In this document: piece by piece, positions 23,581 through 34,225 of the stretch
Numbering within the stretch: the first letter of the stretch is position 1
Layout: every line of letters begins with the position of its first letter
NCBI GenBank assembly: GCA_964036195.1
Contig: OZ038454.1
Span: forward strand, 21,562,315 to 21,626,314
Direction of reading: 5' to 3'
Length of the DNA: 64,000 nucleotides
From: Sphaerolaimus hirsutus
Taxonomy: Eukaryota > Nematoda > Chromadorea > Monhysterida > Sphaerolaimidae
Notes under the pieces: generated by a model
What the model was told of the DNA's origin: nothing
Seen by the model: only the letters and a program-made list of their open reading frames with translations
The model's database searches: none
Translations under genes and position numbers: made by a program

Positions 23581-24334
23581 TATTTTGTAAACCTCCCATC
23601 AAATAAATATAGTACCTATTGTGAAATCCATTATACCCGATACGTGATCTGATGGGCGAATATAAAATTTTGTTGAACTTTAAATCATTTTTATATTTTA
23701 TATTTATCTTACTTGTTTGTTCAAAATTTGTTGTCAGTTTATGACAGAGATAGTTCCATTATCTGTACAGCAACGACTCCGATCAGTAAACAATAGTGGC
23801 TATGGACATTGCAGTGAATTAAATATTTTATCTTTCATTTGTAATCATTGTAATTGCTTCATAAAAGTGATTGCCACATCATTCTGATCATTTTAAGTGC
23901 TCAACCATCAAAATCGTTTGAAAATTCATGGAAATATGCACTTCCAAAGGTGAGACCACTGAGAAACTGCCCGATATTTACTTCAGAAATTCCAGCCCAG
24001 TGCGGTGCCTTTCGGTGCTAGCACCGGCAACCCGCCGGTGCCCTTCCGTGCCGGTGCCATTTTTTCCAAAAGGCACCGGTGCCAGTGCGGTGCGGTGCCA
24101 TTTTCTGGCCAGTGCCCCAGGGTGCCAGGTGCCCTTTTCATGTGTTGGCAAAGGTGCCGGTGCAGTGCGGTGCCATTTTTCCCGATGCCCGCTAACATCA
24201 CTAGTCCTGGCTAGTTCCCAAGGACGAACACGTCAACTTACCAGCCGTTTCGTATCTGCCGACGGTTTACTTTGGTTAATTGTCAGAAATTAAAATAATT
24301 AAAACACTCCAGTTAGCCTTCAAGCAGTTAGTAG

Positions 24335-26456
24335 TAGTGATGCGAAAAGCGCCAGACTTTTAGCGCCAAGCGCCAAAAGCGCCATGGCGCTTTTCAAACT
24401 TTAGCACCAAGCGCCAAAGCCGCCACAGCAATTTGGCGCCAAGCGCCAAAAGCGCCATGGCGCTTTTCCGAACCTTAGAGCCAAGCGCCAAAGGCGCCAG
24501 GAGCTTATGGCGCCAAGCGCCAATGGCGCCAGCGCCAAAATCATTTTGCTTTTAATGGTACAGGTGAGACACACAGTACCATTTTTTCAATTTCGATAAC
24601 TTGTGTTTTTTACTTGTGACATTGAAGTCATGGTTAGTGATGGAATGGCGCCATGGCGCTGGCGCCATTTGAGGGCGCCAAAGGGCGCCGCGCCATGGCG
24701 CCATTGGCGCTTGGCGCCCTTTTTCTGTGGCGCCCTTGGCGCCTGGCGCCCACATTCTGAAAGGCGCCATGGCGCCCTTGACGCTTGGCGCCCTTTTTCC
24801 GTGGCGCCCTTGGCGCCTGGCGCCCCGCTTTAGAAGGGCGCCAAAAAGGCGCCAGCAGGGTTTCACGGTGAGTGCTGTGTAAACGAAAAAAAATATGAAA
24901 AACGCATCACTGGATGATCTGAATTCGCCAGAAAAATGGACGGAGTGGTGTGAGTGGGTGGAAATCTTTCGTCCAACGGTTCATCAGATCTGTCTGACGG
25001 ATCAGAAGACAAGAATGATGGACCGTCTAACTTGCAAAATCATAAACAAACAGATTTAAATCGTTGCAATTAGGAAACATTGTTTAGAAAGGTCTATTTG
25101 TAATGAATGGATTGTTGTCAAATGACAATTTCCATTGCGTTTGGATTCGTCATGTGGATTTTATTCAAAAAAAACTTGTTGCAAGCCTTGTTTTTGTTCA
25201 TTACATCCTGAGAACGCGAATTAAGAAGTGAATGCGCGTACAATGGTGCTGTAGAAACATTTTTAGCACACGCATGGTGTTGTAGGCACTTTTTTATCTT
25301 GGCGCCCTTGGCGCCTGGCGCCCTATTTTCCAAATGGCGCCATGGCGCCCTTGGCGCTTGGCGCCCTCTTTCCGTGGCGCCCCTGGCGCCTGGCGCCCAC
25401 TTTCTGAATGGCGCCATGGCGCCCTTTTTCTGTGGCGCCCTTGGCGCTTGGCGCCCACTTTCTGAATGGCGCCATGGCGCCCTTGGCGCCTGGCGCCATT
25501 TTTTCTGGCGCTTTTCCATCACTAGTCATGGTCAACTCAATAAGTGAAAAATTAACAATGTTCAATGTTGTAACAAGGATATGTAACGAATCAACATAAA
25601 AATGCTAGAAACCACAACTTATTTTTCATCCCAAGTTGATTCAGATACTGATATAATACCCCTCACCACACCACAACATCAACACACAAGGGGCACTAAG
25701 ACTGGTTCAAATAGATATCAAAAAGCTCCTCTGCAGTGATAGAAGCTGACAGATTGTCTGGGGGTTTGGGGGTTGCAGAGGTTCAGTCTATGGGCTATTT
25801 CAAGATTTAGAGTGCAAAAAAAAGAAAATATTCTTGATAACAGGAGAAAAATAGATAAAATACATATCTGAGTAAATAACTATGTAAAATAAGTGCACAA
25901 AAAGCCAAAAATTGCTGAAAATAGGTAATAATGCACATGAATAGGTAAGCTATTTTGAAGGTCTAAATGGCATAAAGATATGAAAATGAGTGATTTTGAG
26001 TGAAAATTAGAGCAAATTTGCTCAAAATATGTTCCAATTAGACAGCTGGCCTATTGGGGGGGGGGGTGTTTCAGGCAATAGAAGGAAGACATTTTTATAC
26101 AGAAAATTCAAAGTAGAACTTGATTTTGTAGTAAGTGAAACCAACTATTACAAAAGGAAATAAAGCAGTTACTGAGGAAGAATTGATTTAAAATGTCACA
26201 TCCCCCTTACCGATCACCGCGGCGTCATTATCTCTCTGGCGCTTTTTTGGCGCTTTAAAAAATGGTAGCACCAAGCGCCAATGGCGTCACTGGAAAGTAG
26301 CGCCAAGCGCCAAAAGCGCCATGGCGCTTTTCGGAAACACGGCGCCAAGCGCATATGGCGCCACAGCATTTGAGCGCCAAGCACCAAAAGCGCCATGGCG
26401 CTTTTTGCTTAGGCGCTAGCGCCAGGCGCCAGCGCCATGGCGCTTTCATCTCACTA
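24335..26456. mobile_element. hAT-like GCGCCAAGCGCC element with a second one nested
   Basis: Ends TAGTGATGCGAAAAGCGCC and GGCGCTTTCATCTCACTA; exact TSD GTTAGTAG at 24,327-24,334 and 26,457-26,464. Its unique core (25,540-26,210) has no recognised coding region. The nested element is at 24,635-25,524. Confidence 0.85.
24635..25524. mobile_element. hAT-like GGCGCC-hexamer element, nested
   Basis: Ends TAGTGATGGAATGGCGCC and GGCGCTTTTCCATCACTA; exact TSD GTCATGGT at 24,627-24,634 and 25,525-25,532. The core 24,880-25,280 is the inverted relative of 21,940-22,330. Confidence 0.9.
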
Positions 26457-26464
26457 GTTAGTAG

Positions 26465-27940
26465 CACTTCAGGGGGATCAATTTGGTTTGCACCGGGAAA
26501 TTTATTTAGCCAAGTAATCGGAGTCAAATTCACAGTAGGACAAAATGAGTCGTAAAACCTCTGGTGGGTGCAAAAACTGCAAAAACAGCAAGTTTTATAA
26601 TTATGGCTAAATTACCATAACACTGATGAATACTAAATTTAAGACACAATGGAATACAGTAATTAAATGAATTCAAAGGCAAAAATGGTGATCGTGTGAA
26701 AAGCACAAAAATACAAAACGTAATATTTTGGCGAATGAATTACATGATAACGTATCAAAACAATTTTCATGAGCAGCATAAACTTATAAACATGGGGAGT
26801 GTAAATACAAGGAAAAATATTTTTTAACTATTTCACTTATTATCACTTACGAAGTGTCACAAAGTGGGCTTTTTATTTTTTGGAACATGGTATCCACTTG
26901 AACAGGTGGTGTGTCGCTATGTTATCACCCTGCGCCGCTAGGCAAAATATTTCACTTGCCCGCCCAACCAAGGTTATTGAAAATATGTTTCATGGGTTTT
27001 TTTTCAAGGTTATATCATTGCCAGGTAATGGGTGGGTACTTGAGTATGCACTGCAACAACACTAGCACTTCTGAGTTCACCAGATCACCCTAGGTGATGG
27101 GAATTTTGATTGGCACTGCTGTGCCCTTCACTATATGCTGTGCTCTGCACGTGTTGTGCGCACGTAATTTGTAGTGATTAATTAAATTTTGCCACTTCCC
27201 CGCCCATTACTCATTCCTAAATAAAATGCACTTGGTCAGGGGGATACAAAGGTTATCTCAGGGTGCTATAACGTGCTAACAAAGCGAACACCTTTCTTAC
27301 ATGATAAAATTTTCATACTTTTCAAGCCCATTTCTAGACACAACACTTTCAATGGTTATATTTATGTAAATGGAAAATCAAAATTCTGGCAACTAGTAAA
27401 ATCTTTTTAGAATTATACTCCAAACATCCCTAATATAATAAAAACGCAGGGGTAATTCACATATAATTAACGGGGAAAAATAAAAAATGTTTCATGGCTG
27501 CTGCAAGTTCCAGTCGGGCGTGCCACTGTGGGGCTGCGGCTTGGGTGGTGGCGTGGCGGTGCACAGTGAACTTCGCGTTTTCTGTGACTTCCCTGTGCAC
27601 CACAAGTCTTCATTTGGCCACACATGGTCATTTTCAAGTCGTCGGGTTGTCTGCGCGTAGTGGTCATTTACATTTCATGCATGGTTTACTAGCCATATTT
27701 TCACCCACAACTTCTCACTCATAATTTTTTTTAGTTCTCCTGTTAGGGAATTGGCACCTTATATTTGACACCCACTAGTTGACAACGACGCAAAATGTGA
27801 ACTCAAATCCCAATTCAATATCCCAATCCCATCATTCTAAATATATAAACAAATACAGGTAAGCAGAAAATGTCAATGGAGATCATATGAACATCAATAA
27901 TGTTGTTTAAAAACCCATTGTGTTTTTGTATTCTCTGATA
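26465..27940. other. Remaining interior of the 20,246-28,100 element
   Basis: No repeat ends recognised apart from a CACTAGTTGACAACGACGC fragment near 27,773. 27,490-27,720 is GC-richer and open on both strands, but it shows no recognisable protein. Confidence 0.35.
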
Positions 27941-28354
27941 GTGTGAGCACTGAATATAATTTATACATTTACATTTTATTTTACTCTTTCCCCGGTATTT
28001 TCAAAATACCTTACATTTTAGTATTTATACTTTTGATTTTGAAAAGGTATTTACGTTTACATTTACGTTTTCCAAAAATACCAGTATTTGTACAACTCTG
28101 CGTGCTTGAAATGAATATTTTCATCAATCCATCAATATAGACAAAACAGACAAACGTGTCTACTGAACACATGACCCACATCAGGTTGACTTATGAAATT
28201 TTATGAGATTATAATTGATCATAAATTCTCAAAATAACTTTTTAATGCTATCCACTATTATACTATTGCATTTCTAATTTTCCACACACAGAAAACCACT
28301 TTGAAGTAGTTTTTACTTCTCTTGAGGTTAAACTAATTCTCTCTCTCTCTTCAG

Positions 28355-28684
28355 GCAGCAACAAACAATTACAGAGAATACACCCCTGTGGGATTTAAAG
28401 GGCAGTTGGCAGTGCCCAGTGACCCTGCTGTGCTCCAGGTGCCACTCCCTGACCCTGTAAAAAGCTCCGTAAAATGTCAAATGTCATGCAAAGTGTCAAA
28501 AATCATGTAAAATGCCCTGTTGCGTAAACTGTACGTTTGCCATTTTGCAGGGCATTTTCCATGACTTTTGACACTTTGCATTACATTACATTACATTGAC
28601 ATTTTACAGGGCTTTTACAGGGTCTTGGAGTGCCCGCCCCCAGTACCTTGCCACATCAGACCAAGTCAGTCACAATTTGTTTAT
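28355..28684 (+). CDS. Unrecognised exon interrupted by an introner
   Basis: A strong polypyrimidine tract and acceptor (CTCTCTCTCTCTTCAG) precede 28,355. The frame starting at 28,355 is open to CTCCAG at 28,438. There it meets an introner (28,439-28,643), and it resumes in frame with TAC-CTT-GCC to a donor GTAAAA at 28,685. The joined piece (125 nt) encodes A-A-T-N-N-Y-R-E-Y-T-P-V... ending S-H-N-L-F. I do not know the gene. It could belong to the plus-strand PAN gene whose end lies at 42.9 kb (inference). Confidence 0.5.
28439..28643 (+). mobile_element. Introner-like MITE, 205 bp, sense orientation
   Basis: Starts GTGCCACTCCCTGACCCTG after CTCCAG and ends GAGTGCCCGCCCCCAG before TACC. Its mirrored arms carry CCTGTAAA, AATGTCAAATGTCATG, CAAAGTGTC and GTTTGCCATTTTGC. 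Donor and acceptor are supplied by the element. Confidence 0.8.
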
Positions 28685-28925
28685 GTAAAAATCGAGGTTT
28701 AGCATTACCTCAGTTCTTTCATTACGCTGTATACTGTATAGACTTTTTATACTGATCCAAACACTTGCCCAATGAAAGGAACATAGGGTATGTTATGTTA
28801 CCAAATTTTTCGAATGAAATCATGTGATAAGTTATGCCCCAGATTTGATGACAGTGAAATAAGTGTGATACAATGATAATTGTAAATATTTGTCCAGACC
28901 AAAAAGCATCAGTTGGGATAAAGTA

Positions 28926-29018
28926 TTAGGTTGGAAAGAAAGTTCTGTCAGTTTCTGCTTTTATGCTCCGCTACTCCTACGGAAAGCAGGAACTGACAGA
29001 ACTTTCTTTTCAACCTAA
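28926..29018. mobile_element. Short mariner-type MITE
   Basis: The palindromic ends TTAGGTTGGAAAGAAAGTTC and GAACTTTCTTTTCAACCTAA are flanked by TA. The TTAGGTTG terminus and TA target are typical of mariner elements. The length of 93 bp leaves no coding capacity. Confidence 0.8.
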
Positions 29019-29036
29019 TAGAAACGACAGTAATAT

Positions 29037-29431
29037 GTGCCATACCACCAACTAGTGCCAATGCTGTGTGTGACAAGGCACAGGAATATAATGAGTGATA
29101 GTTGTGGTATTTTGGCAAGTAATCATTGCAAAATTTGCCTAAAAAGTTCGCCTAATTTTTCTTCTAATAGAATGGCACACTTCTCTTTCTTCATCAATTT
29201 TTTTGCCCACCCTTACCTTTCTTTTGGAGGCACATCTATTGGAAGATACCTTTTATTTTTTGCCACTCCTAAGGAATTGTTTTCGAGTTCTGCCAACGGT
29301 TTTCAAAGTGTTATGTCACAAACAATCCAAAGGTTTCATTCAACATTTGATCTTATAATAACACTGAATCAACGGATAAAAGCCACTCAAGAACAGCATC
29401 TGCTGACATTTTTATTTTTCTGCATTTCGTG
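29037..29431 (+). other. Open frame of unknown meaning
   Basis: A plus-strand ORF of 153 codons runs from 29,037 to 29,498, its end inside the next element. The residues suggest no family I know and the composition is AT-biased. Probably non-coding. Confidence 0.15.
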
Positions 29432-30473
29432 CAGGGTTGGCAAAATCTCAAAAAAAAATAAAAATAAAAATAAAATGGAAAATTTAAGAATAAAATAAAA
29501 TACAATAAAATGGAAAATTTAAGAATAACAATAAAAATTGTATAAAAATTCAGATTTTTGTAAAGTTTTTGTCAAATTGTATAAAAATTTGTATTTTTTG
29601 TAAAATTGTATAAAAATTTATATTTTTGTAAAATTTTTATATCATTGCTTCAGTTTCTACCCATTTATTCATTGATCTGGGGGGCAGTCCCAAGCTTTGT
29701 AAAGTGTAAAATGTCATGTAAAATGTCATGCAAAGTGTCAATTGTCATGGCAAATGTAAAGTAAAGTGTAAATTGTCTTGACATATAAAAATAAAAGTAT
29801 CAATTGTCAAGCAAATTGTATCCACATCTTATGTTTTATTTCTGAATCCTATGATTTGTATCCAACTTACATTGTTGTTGAATCCAAATCATATGTGAGC
29901 ATTTGGATACAAAAACATAAGATTTGGATACAAAACATACAATGGATACATACTATAGAAAGATTTATTTACACAATTTACACTTTGCATGACATTTGTC
30001 AAGACAATTCCACTTTGCTTGAAATTTACATGACACTTGACATTTTGCATGGCAATTGACACTTTACTTTACATTTGTCTTGACAATTGACATTTTGCAT
30101 GATATTTTACAAATGTGTCCAGCACACTCCAGTAGTCCTTCTACTGAAAATGCAAACCATTCTTATCAATAATTGTAACTTTACACTTGCAGCTAGCTAA
30201 CAATACCTACTGCATGCAACTTTTGAAAAGTAAGGGGAAAATTTGTCACCAGTTTTTCATGTAAAGGTCTAATTATAACATTTTTGGGACCTTGCATGCA
30301 TGATTCCGATTTTTTGTAAACTTTTTGTAAAAACGTGTCATTTTATTTTATTAATGACTTTTGGGAATAAAAAAATAAAAATAAAATGAAACAAGAATAA
30401 AATACTAAATTAAAAAAAATTTATACACCTTTTATACAATTTTACTAAAATGAATTTTTTTAAACCAACCCTG
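29432..30473. mobile_element. hAT-like element, CAGGGTTGGCAAAA ends, AAAATAAAA-rich
   Basis: Ends CAGGGTTGGCAAAA and TTTAAACCAACCCTG; flanks ATTTCGTG and ATTTTGTG form an 8-bp TSD with one mismatch. Subterminal motifs are AAAAATAAAA and TGTATAAAAATT. Inside are TGTCAAATGTCATG-type arms (about 29,695-30,115) of the introner family. Confidence 0.7.
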
Positions 30474-30702
30474 ATTTTGTGCAATTCCAGCAGTTTTTGA
30501 CCCTCCTTTTGTATACACCGCCTTTTCTAAACCCGCCATTCTATAAGGAGAAATGAGGTACCATGGTCTAGTGTGTAAATATATCATACGCACAATCCCC
30601 TATTTCACTCTCAGTTTATAAATTACTAACACATTATTATTATTAAAACGCAACAATAAACGATTCCAGGTAAATATCCCCCCATCCCATGGATGTCATA
30701 CC

Positions 30703-31345
30703 TAGGGTGTCAAAAAAAAATTTTTACGGAAAACGGAAACGGAAACGGAAAAAATTTTTCAGTGGCCGGAAAACGGAACGGAAATTAATTTGCACTTGGC
30801 GGAAAACGGAAACGGAAACGGAAAAAAATTTTCAGCAGCCGGAAAACGGAAAAAGAGGCCGGAAAAACGGAAACGGAAAAATCAAATTTGCACGGAAATG
30901 GGAAAAACTTGCTGGAATTTTGCTGGAAATCGAATAAAATTTGCTGAATTTTTGCTGGAAGTGGAAAAAATTTGCAGTAATTTTGCTGGAAACAGAAATT
31001 TTTTTACATCATTGACAATCTGCATGAATTTTTGCCAGTTTGGCTGATCAGAAGACCAAAAGTTGAGCCAGAAAAAGGTAAAATGAGGTGGAAAAATGGA
31101 AAATTGAGGCGGAAAATGGAAAAAAGGCAGAAAAACTGGAAATTGAGGCGGAAAACGGAAAAAAGGCGGAAAAACTGAAAATTTAGCCGGAAAACGGAAA
31201 ATGAGCCGGAAAAACGGAAACGGAAAAAAATGTTGCCGGAAAACGGAACGGAAAACGGAAAAAAAATTTCAGCAGCCGGAAAACGGAAAAAATTTGCCTG
31301 CGGAAAACGGAAACGGAAAACGGAAAACGGAAATTTGACACCCTA
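30703..31345. mobile_element. hAT-like MITE made of GGAAAACGGAAAC repeats
   Basis: TIRs TAGGGTGTCAAAA and TTTGACACCCTA with the exact 8-bp TSD GTCATACC at 30,695-30,702 and 31,346-31,353. The body consists of GGAAAACGGAAAC units in the same direction throughout. The terminus resembles that of the GGGATC family at 20,872. Confidence 0.9.
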
Positions 31346-31898
31346 GTCATACCCCCAAGATAAAGTCCTCGAGGACTATTTCCGCCCAAGGACTACTTCG
31401 GCCCGACTTTTATAGGAAGTAGTCCTCCATAAAAAATAGTATTAAATAGTGCATTGAGTAGGACTATTCCCCCCGCCTGCTCTAATTACACAATTGGGGC
31501 ATCTGTTCATCCACAGGAATGTGTGCTTAGTGTTTGATCTTTCCTTTTATCTATTGCGATGCAAGAACACTGCTTGCATCAGATCACAAAAATTTATTGA
31601 CGCGTGGCACGCCACAATAATGCACGCGTCTGTTAGGCCTATTGGAATCGATTATCGATTGCGGGGGTAAATGAAAAACAATGCATGCAACTTCAAAACT
31701 CTATTTCTTGGCCATTTCTCAGCCGATTTTCACCAATGAACACTTAAAATGATCAGAATCACATGGAGATTGCATTGTTATGTTCAGATTATTGAGAATT
31801 TGGTCAACTCATAGTAATCATGACAGACAAATTGCCAATATACTACAGACAAAATGCCAATGCAACACAGACAAAACCCCAATGGATCACAGACAAAA

Positions 31899-32049
31899 TG
31901 TTTAGAGCGCAGTTCTATTTTTATGCTTTATTTGAGTCCTCACAACAGCTGCTCCCTGTACTCATTTTGGAGCTAAAATACCAGAATCACAGGATCCCAT
32001 TTACATCATACTTACAGGAAAGCACTTATATGATCACAACATCATATCA
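31899..32049 (-). repeat. LTR (3' LTR on the minus strand), 151 bp
   Basis: Starts TGTTTAGAGCGCAG and ends ACATCATATCA. Uninterrupted, unlike its partner. On the minus strand it is preceded by AGGTGGAATG, a weak polypurine-tract candidate. Confidence 0.8.
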
Positions 32050-32101
32050 CATTCCACCTATAAAACAAATGAGACAAGAATTTTGTAGGGTTGTAGGGTT
32101 A

Positions 32102-34004
32102 TCACTCTGTGGACCCTCCAGTAGACGTAGATGGTTGGTCGGAAGCCACGGTGGCGTTTTCCAATTTGGCGGGCAGCTGCTGATCCATCTGTGATATTGA
32201 AAATTTGCAATTTGATTTTAGAGTTTTTTATCAAAATAGTTTTGATTAATCTTGACCTACATTATTACAGTTAAGTAGCCAAATTTCATCTTCTGGGGTA
32301 ACCCTAGGACCCACATATGGATCACAAATTTGTAGGAATTTGCTTTCTTCAGACAAAGAGGAGTATGCATAGTAGTTATTCGGAGCAATTCTCATTACCT
32401 GCAATAGATTCCATTTAACTTATCAATATATGGAGATTGGTGAAATCAGTAAACTTAAATACCATTTTTATAAAAAAAAACTTTCAAATTAAAAACTTTA
32501 ATTGATCTCCCCATTACAAACTGGTTTTTCATTTTCCTTCTCCACAGTGGGCTGCACAGTGGGGAGCATGTTTTCCTGCACATTCACTTGAGTAGTCATC
32601 ACTGGTTGTGCATGATATTTGGGCGGCTGAAACACTGAGTTCTTGATAGCCATTTGTGCCATTTGACCCGCTGTAGTGCTCATGCCAGAGACACTCGCAT
32701 TTGTCATTGGCAGTCCAGCCGAATTGAATGCCGCCATTGTGCCCATTCTGGGGTTGTTGTCATTTTGGTAAACCACCACCACATTTGGCTGGGGCTCATC
32801 CCAATTTGACTGCAAATTATAAATGCGATAGTTTAAATATGTTGCAAAAATATTACTGTTGTTGCGTTGGAGTTTATTTATTTATTTTACATTTTTACTG
32901 TATTTTACATTTTTACATTTTTACTGTATATTGTACCCAAATAAATATTTTTAATTTTTATTTTTTTTTATTTTTTTATATAAGAATTTCAAATTTCAAT
33001 TTAAACTTTTAGAAATTCAATTTCCATTTTTAGGACCTGATCATAAGAATGATGGTCATATGGTGTGGGACGGTTGTGATAACCCCCGCGTCCCCTGCTG
33101 CGGTAGGAACCCCTGCGACCCATTCGCCTCCTTCCTCCGCCGCGCGAGATTCCACCCCTACCATAATTCATCGGCAGTGGCCAGAAATCAGCAGGGTTGG
33201 GGTTATTGCCCAATAGATGTTCCAGTCTGGGAAAAAATGGAGTGCATGCAAAACAAGAATACTCTGGATTTTTTAGTGTTATTATTTTTTGTTTTATGGT
33301 ATTAAAAACATTTTATCAAATTACTTTGTTTTATTTTACTTGATTTTGAAATGTTTTAAATTTTTGTTTATTTTGGTTTAATTATTTATTTTTATTTTTT
33401 ATTTCATTGAATCAAATTTAATTCAAATTAAAAGCCCTGTTTTTTCTAGTTTTACCGTTCTGGGTGTTCCATGGCATGTCCACTCAATAAGTTATCCAAC
33501 CCGATGGGTTCTTTGTGTCCCTGTGGCACCATTGGGGTTTTGAATGTGGTCAACAGATTTGGATACGCCATCTTAATGTGTTTCAATTCGGCACTGGCAT
33601 TGCCACATTTTGCATGTTCAATTTGCAATTTTGACAATTCGGTTTTAGTTTGAATCAAAGCCCTAGCCAATTCAGCGTTATTCGCCTCCCTTCCAACCAC
33701 CTTGCCGGAGATCATTTGAATGAATGGTCCACACCTAAGTATGTTTTTTAAAATTTGTTTTTCAATTTCAATTCAATGATTCAACTTCAATTTCGATTTC
33801 AATTACAATTTCAAATTACAATTTAAATTTAAATTTAAATTTTTGAGTTTTTAATTTTTCTACGTTTGAAATTGATGCAAAAAGTTATTCAAACCTTCTG
33901 CATGTCTGGATGTGCGTTTTGTTGGTAAAACAAAAGCCATTGACCAATTTCTGCTGTAACGATTTTTGATTGTTGCTGAACTGTCCAGCCTGAAACTGAG
34001 ACAT
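32102..34004 (-). CDS. Six-exon cargo gene on the minus strand, RGG-rich protein of about 363 residues
   Basis: Exons are 34,004-33,895, 33,734-33,456, 33,226-33,037, 32,809-32,522, 32,398-32,261 and 32,188-32,102. The phases agree at every junction and the frame ends in TGA. Exon 3 could instead end at 33,007, adding ten residues. The start is M-S-Q-F-Q-A-G-Q-F. A central R/G-rich block (G-R-G-G-I-S-R-G-G-G-R-R-R, then R-S-R-G-R-G-G-Y) resembles RGG boxes of RNA-binding proteins. The N-terminal part has a C-R-R-C motif and a helical, coiled-coil-like stretch. The tail is S/T-rich. No known domain is recognised. It occupies the env position of the element in sense orientation, but its introns would be lost if the spliced RNA were copied. 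Confidence 0.65.
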
Positions 34005-34225
34005 GTTGCTCTGTTGCGTTTTCGCTCTGGTTTTTCAGCTTGATTTTTCAGCGCCCTTTGAGCTTTTGTGCACTTATTTATCATTTAAATTTCATGTCGT
34101 TGGATGTATCTTTTGGAGTGTTTCCAGCATTATTACTGTGTGCGTATCCAAATCTTATTTTTTATAAAAAAGAAAATTTTTGCTGGCGTTCGTTTTTCAT
34201 CATTTTTGGCCAAATCTTCTGAAAG
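34005..34225. promoter_or_regulatory. Likely bidirectional promoter between the two cargo genes
   Basis: 221 bases separate the two divergent start codons. They contain an AT-rich stretch (TTTATAAAAAAG near 34,161). Inferred from arrangement only. Confidence 0.35.

Larger units (their letters stand above)
21490..24203. mobile_element. hAT-like GGCACC-hexamer element, hosting nested elements
   Basis: Ends TAGTGATGTAAAGGCACC and the complement-type end ...AACATCACTA; exact TSD GTCCTGGC at 21,482-21,489 and 24,204-24,211. The subterminal DNA is (GGCACC)n. The unique core (23,060-23,980) matches the cores of 41,234-42,169 and 60,674-62,025. Confidence 0.9.
20246..28100. mobile_element. hAT-like CAGAGTTG element enlarged to 7.9 kb by nested insertions
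   Basis: The left end CAGAGTTGCAAAAACG and the right end TTTGTACAACTCTG are bounded by the exact 8-bp TSD CGTGCTTG at 20,238-20,245 and 28,101-28,108. Both ends carry the family's TTTACGTTTACGTTT motifs. At least five further transposons lie inside. No transposase ORF is seen. Confidence 0.8.

Noticed and set aside
24603..25547. ORFs rich in M-A-P-F-R-K-W-A-P-G-A-K
   Set aside because: Products of GGCGCC-type subterminal arrays, open on both strands and in several frames.
28439..28643. Possible microRNA precursor hairpin
   Set aside because: The hairpin is explained by the MITE's mirrored arms; no sign of a conserved mature arm.
29037..29498. 153-codon ORF as a gene
   Set aside because: No family resemblance, no splice or start evidence, AT-biased residues, and it ends in a neighbouring transposon.
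30703..31345. Telomere-like or satellite array of GGAAAACGG
   Set aside because: It has TIRs and an 8-bp TSD, so it is a transposon.
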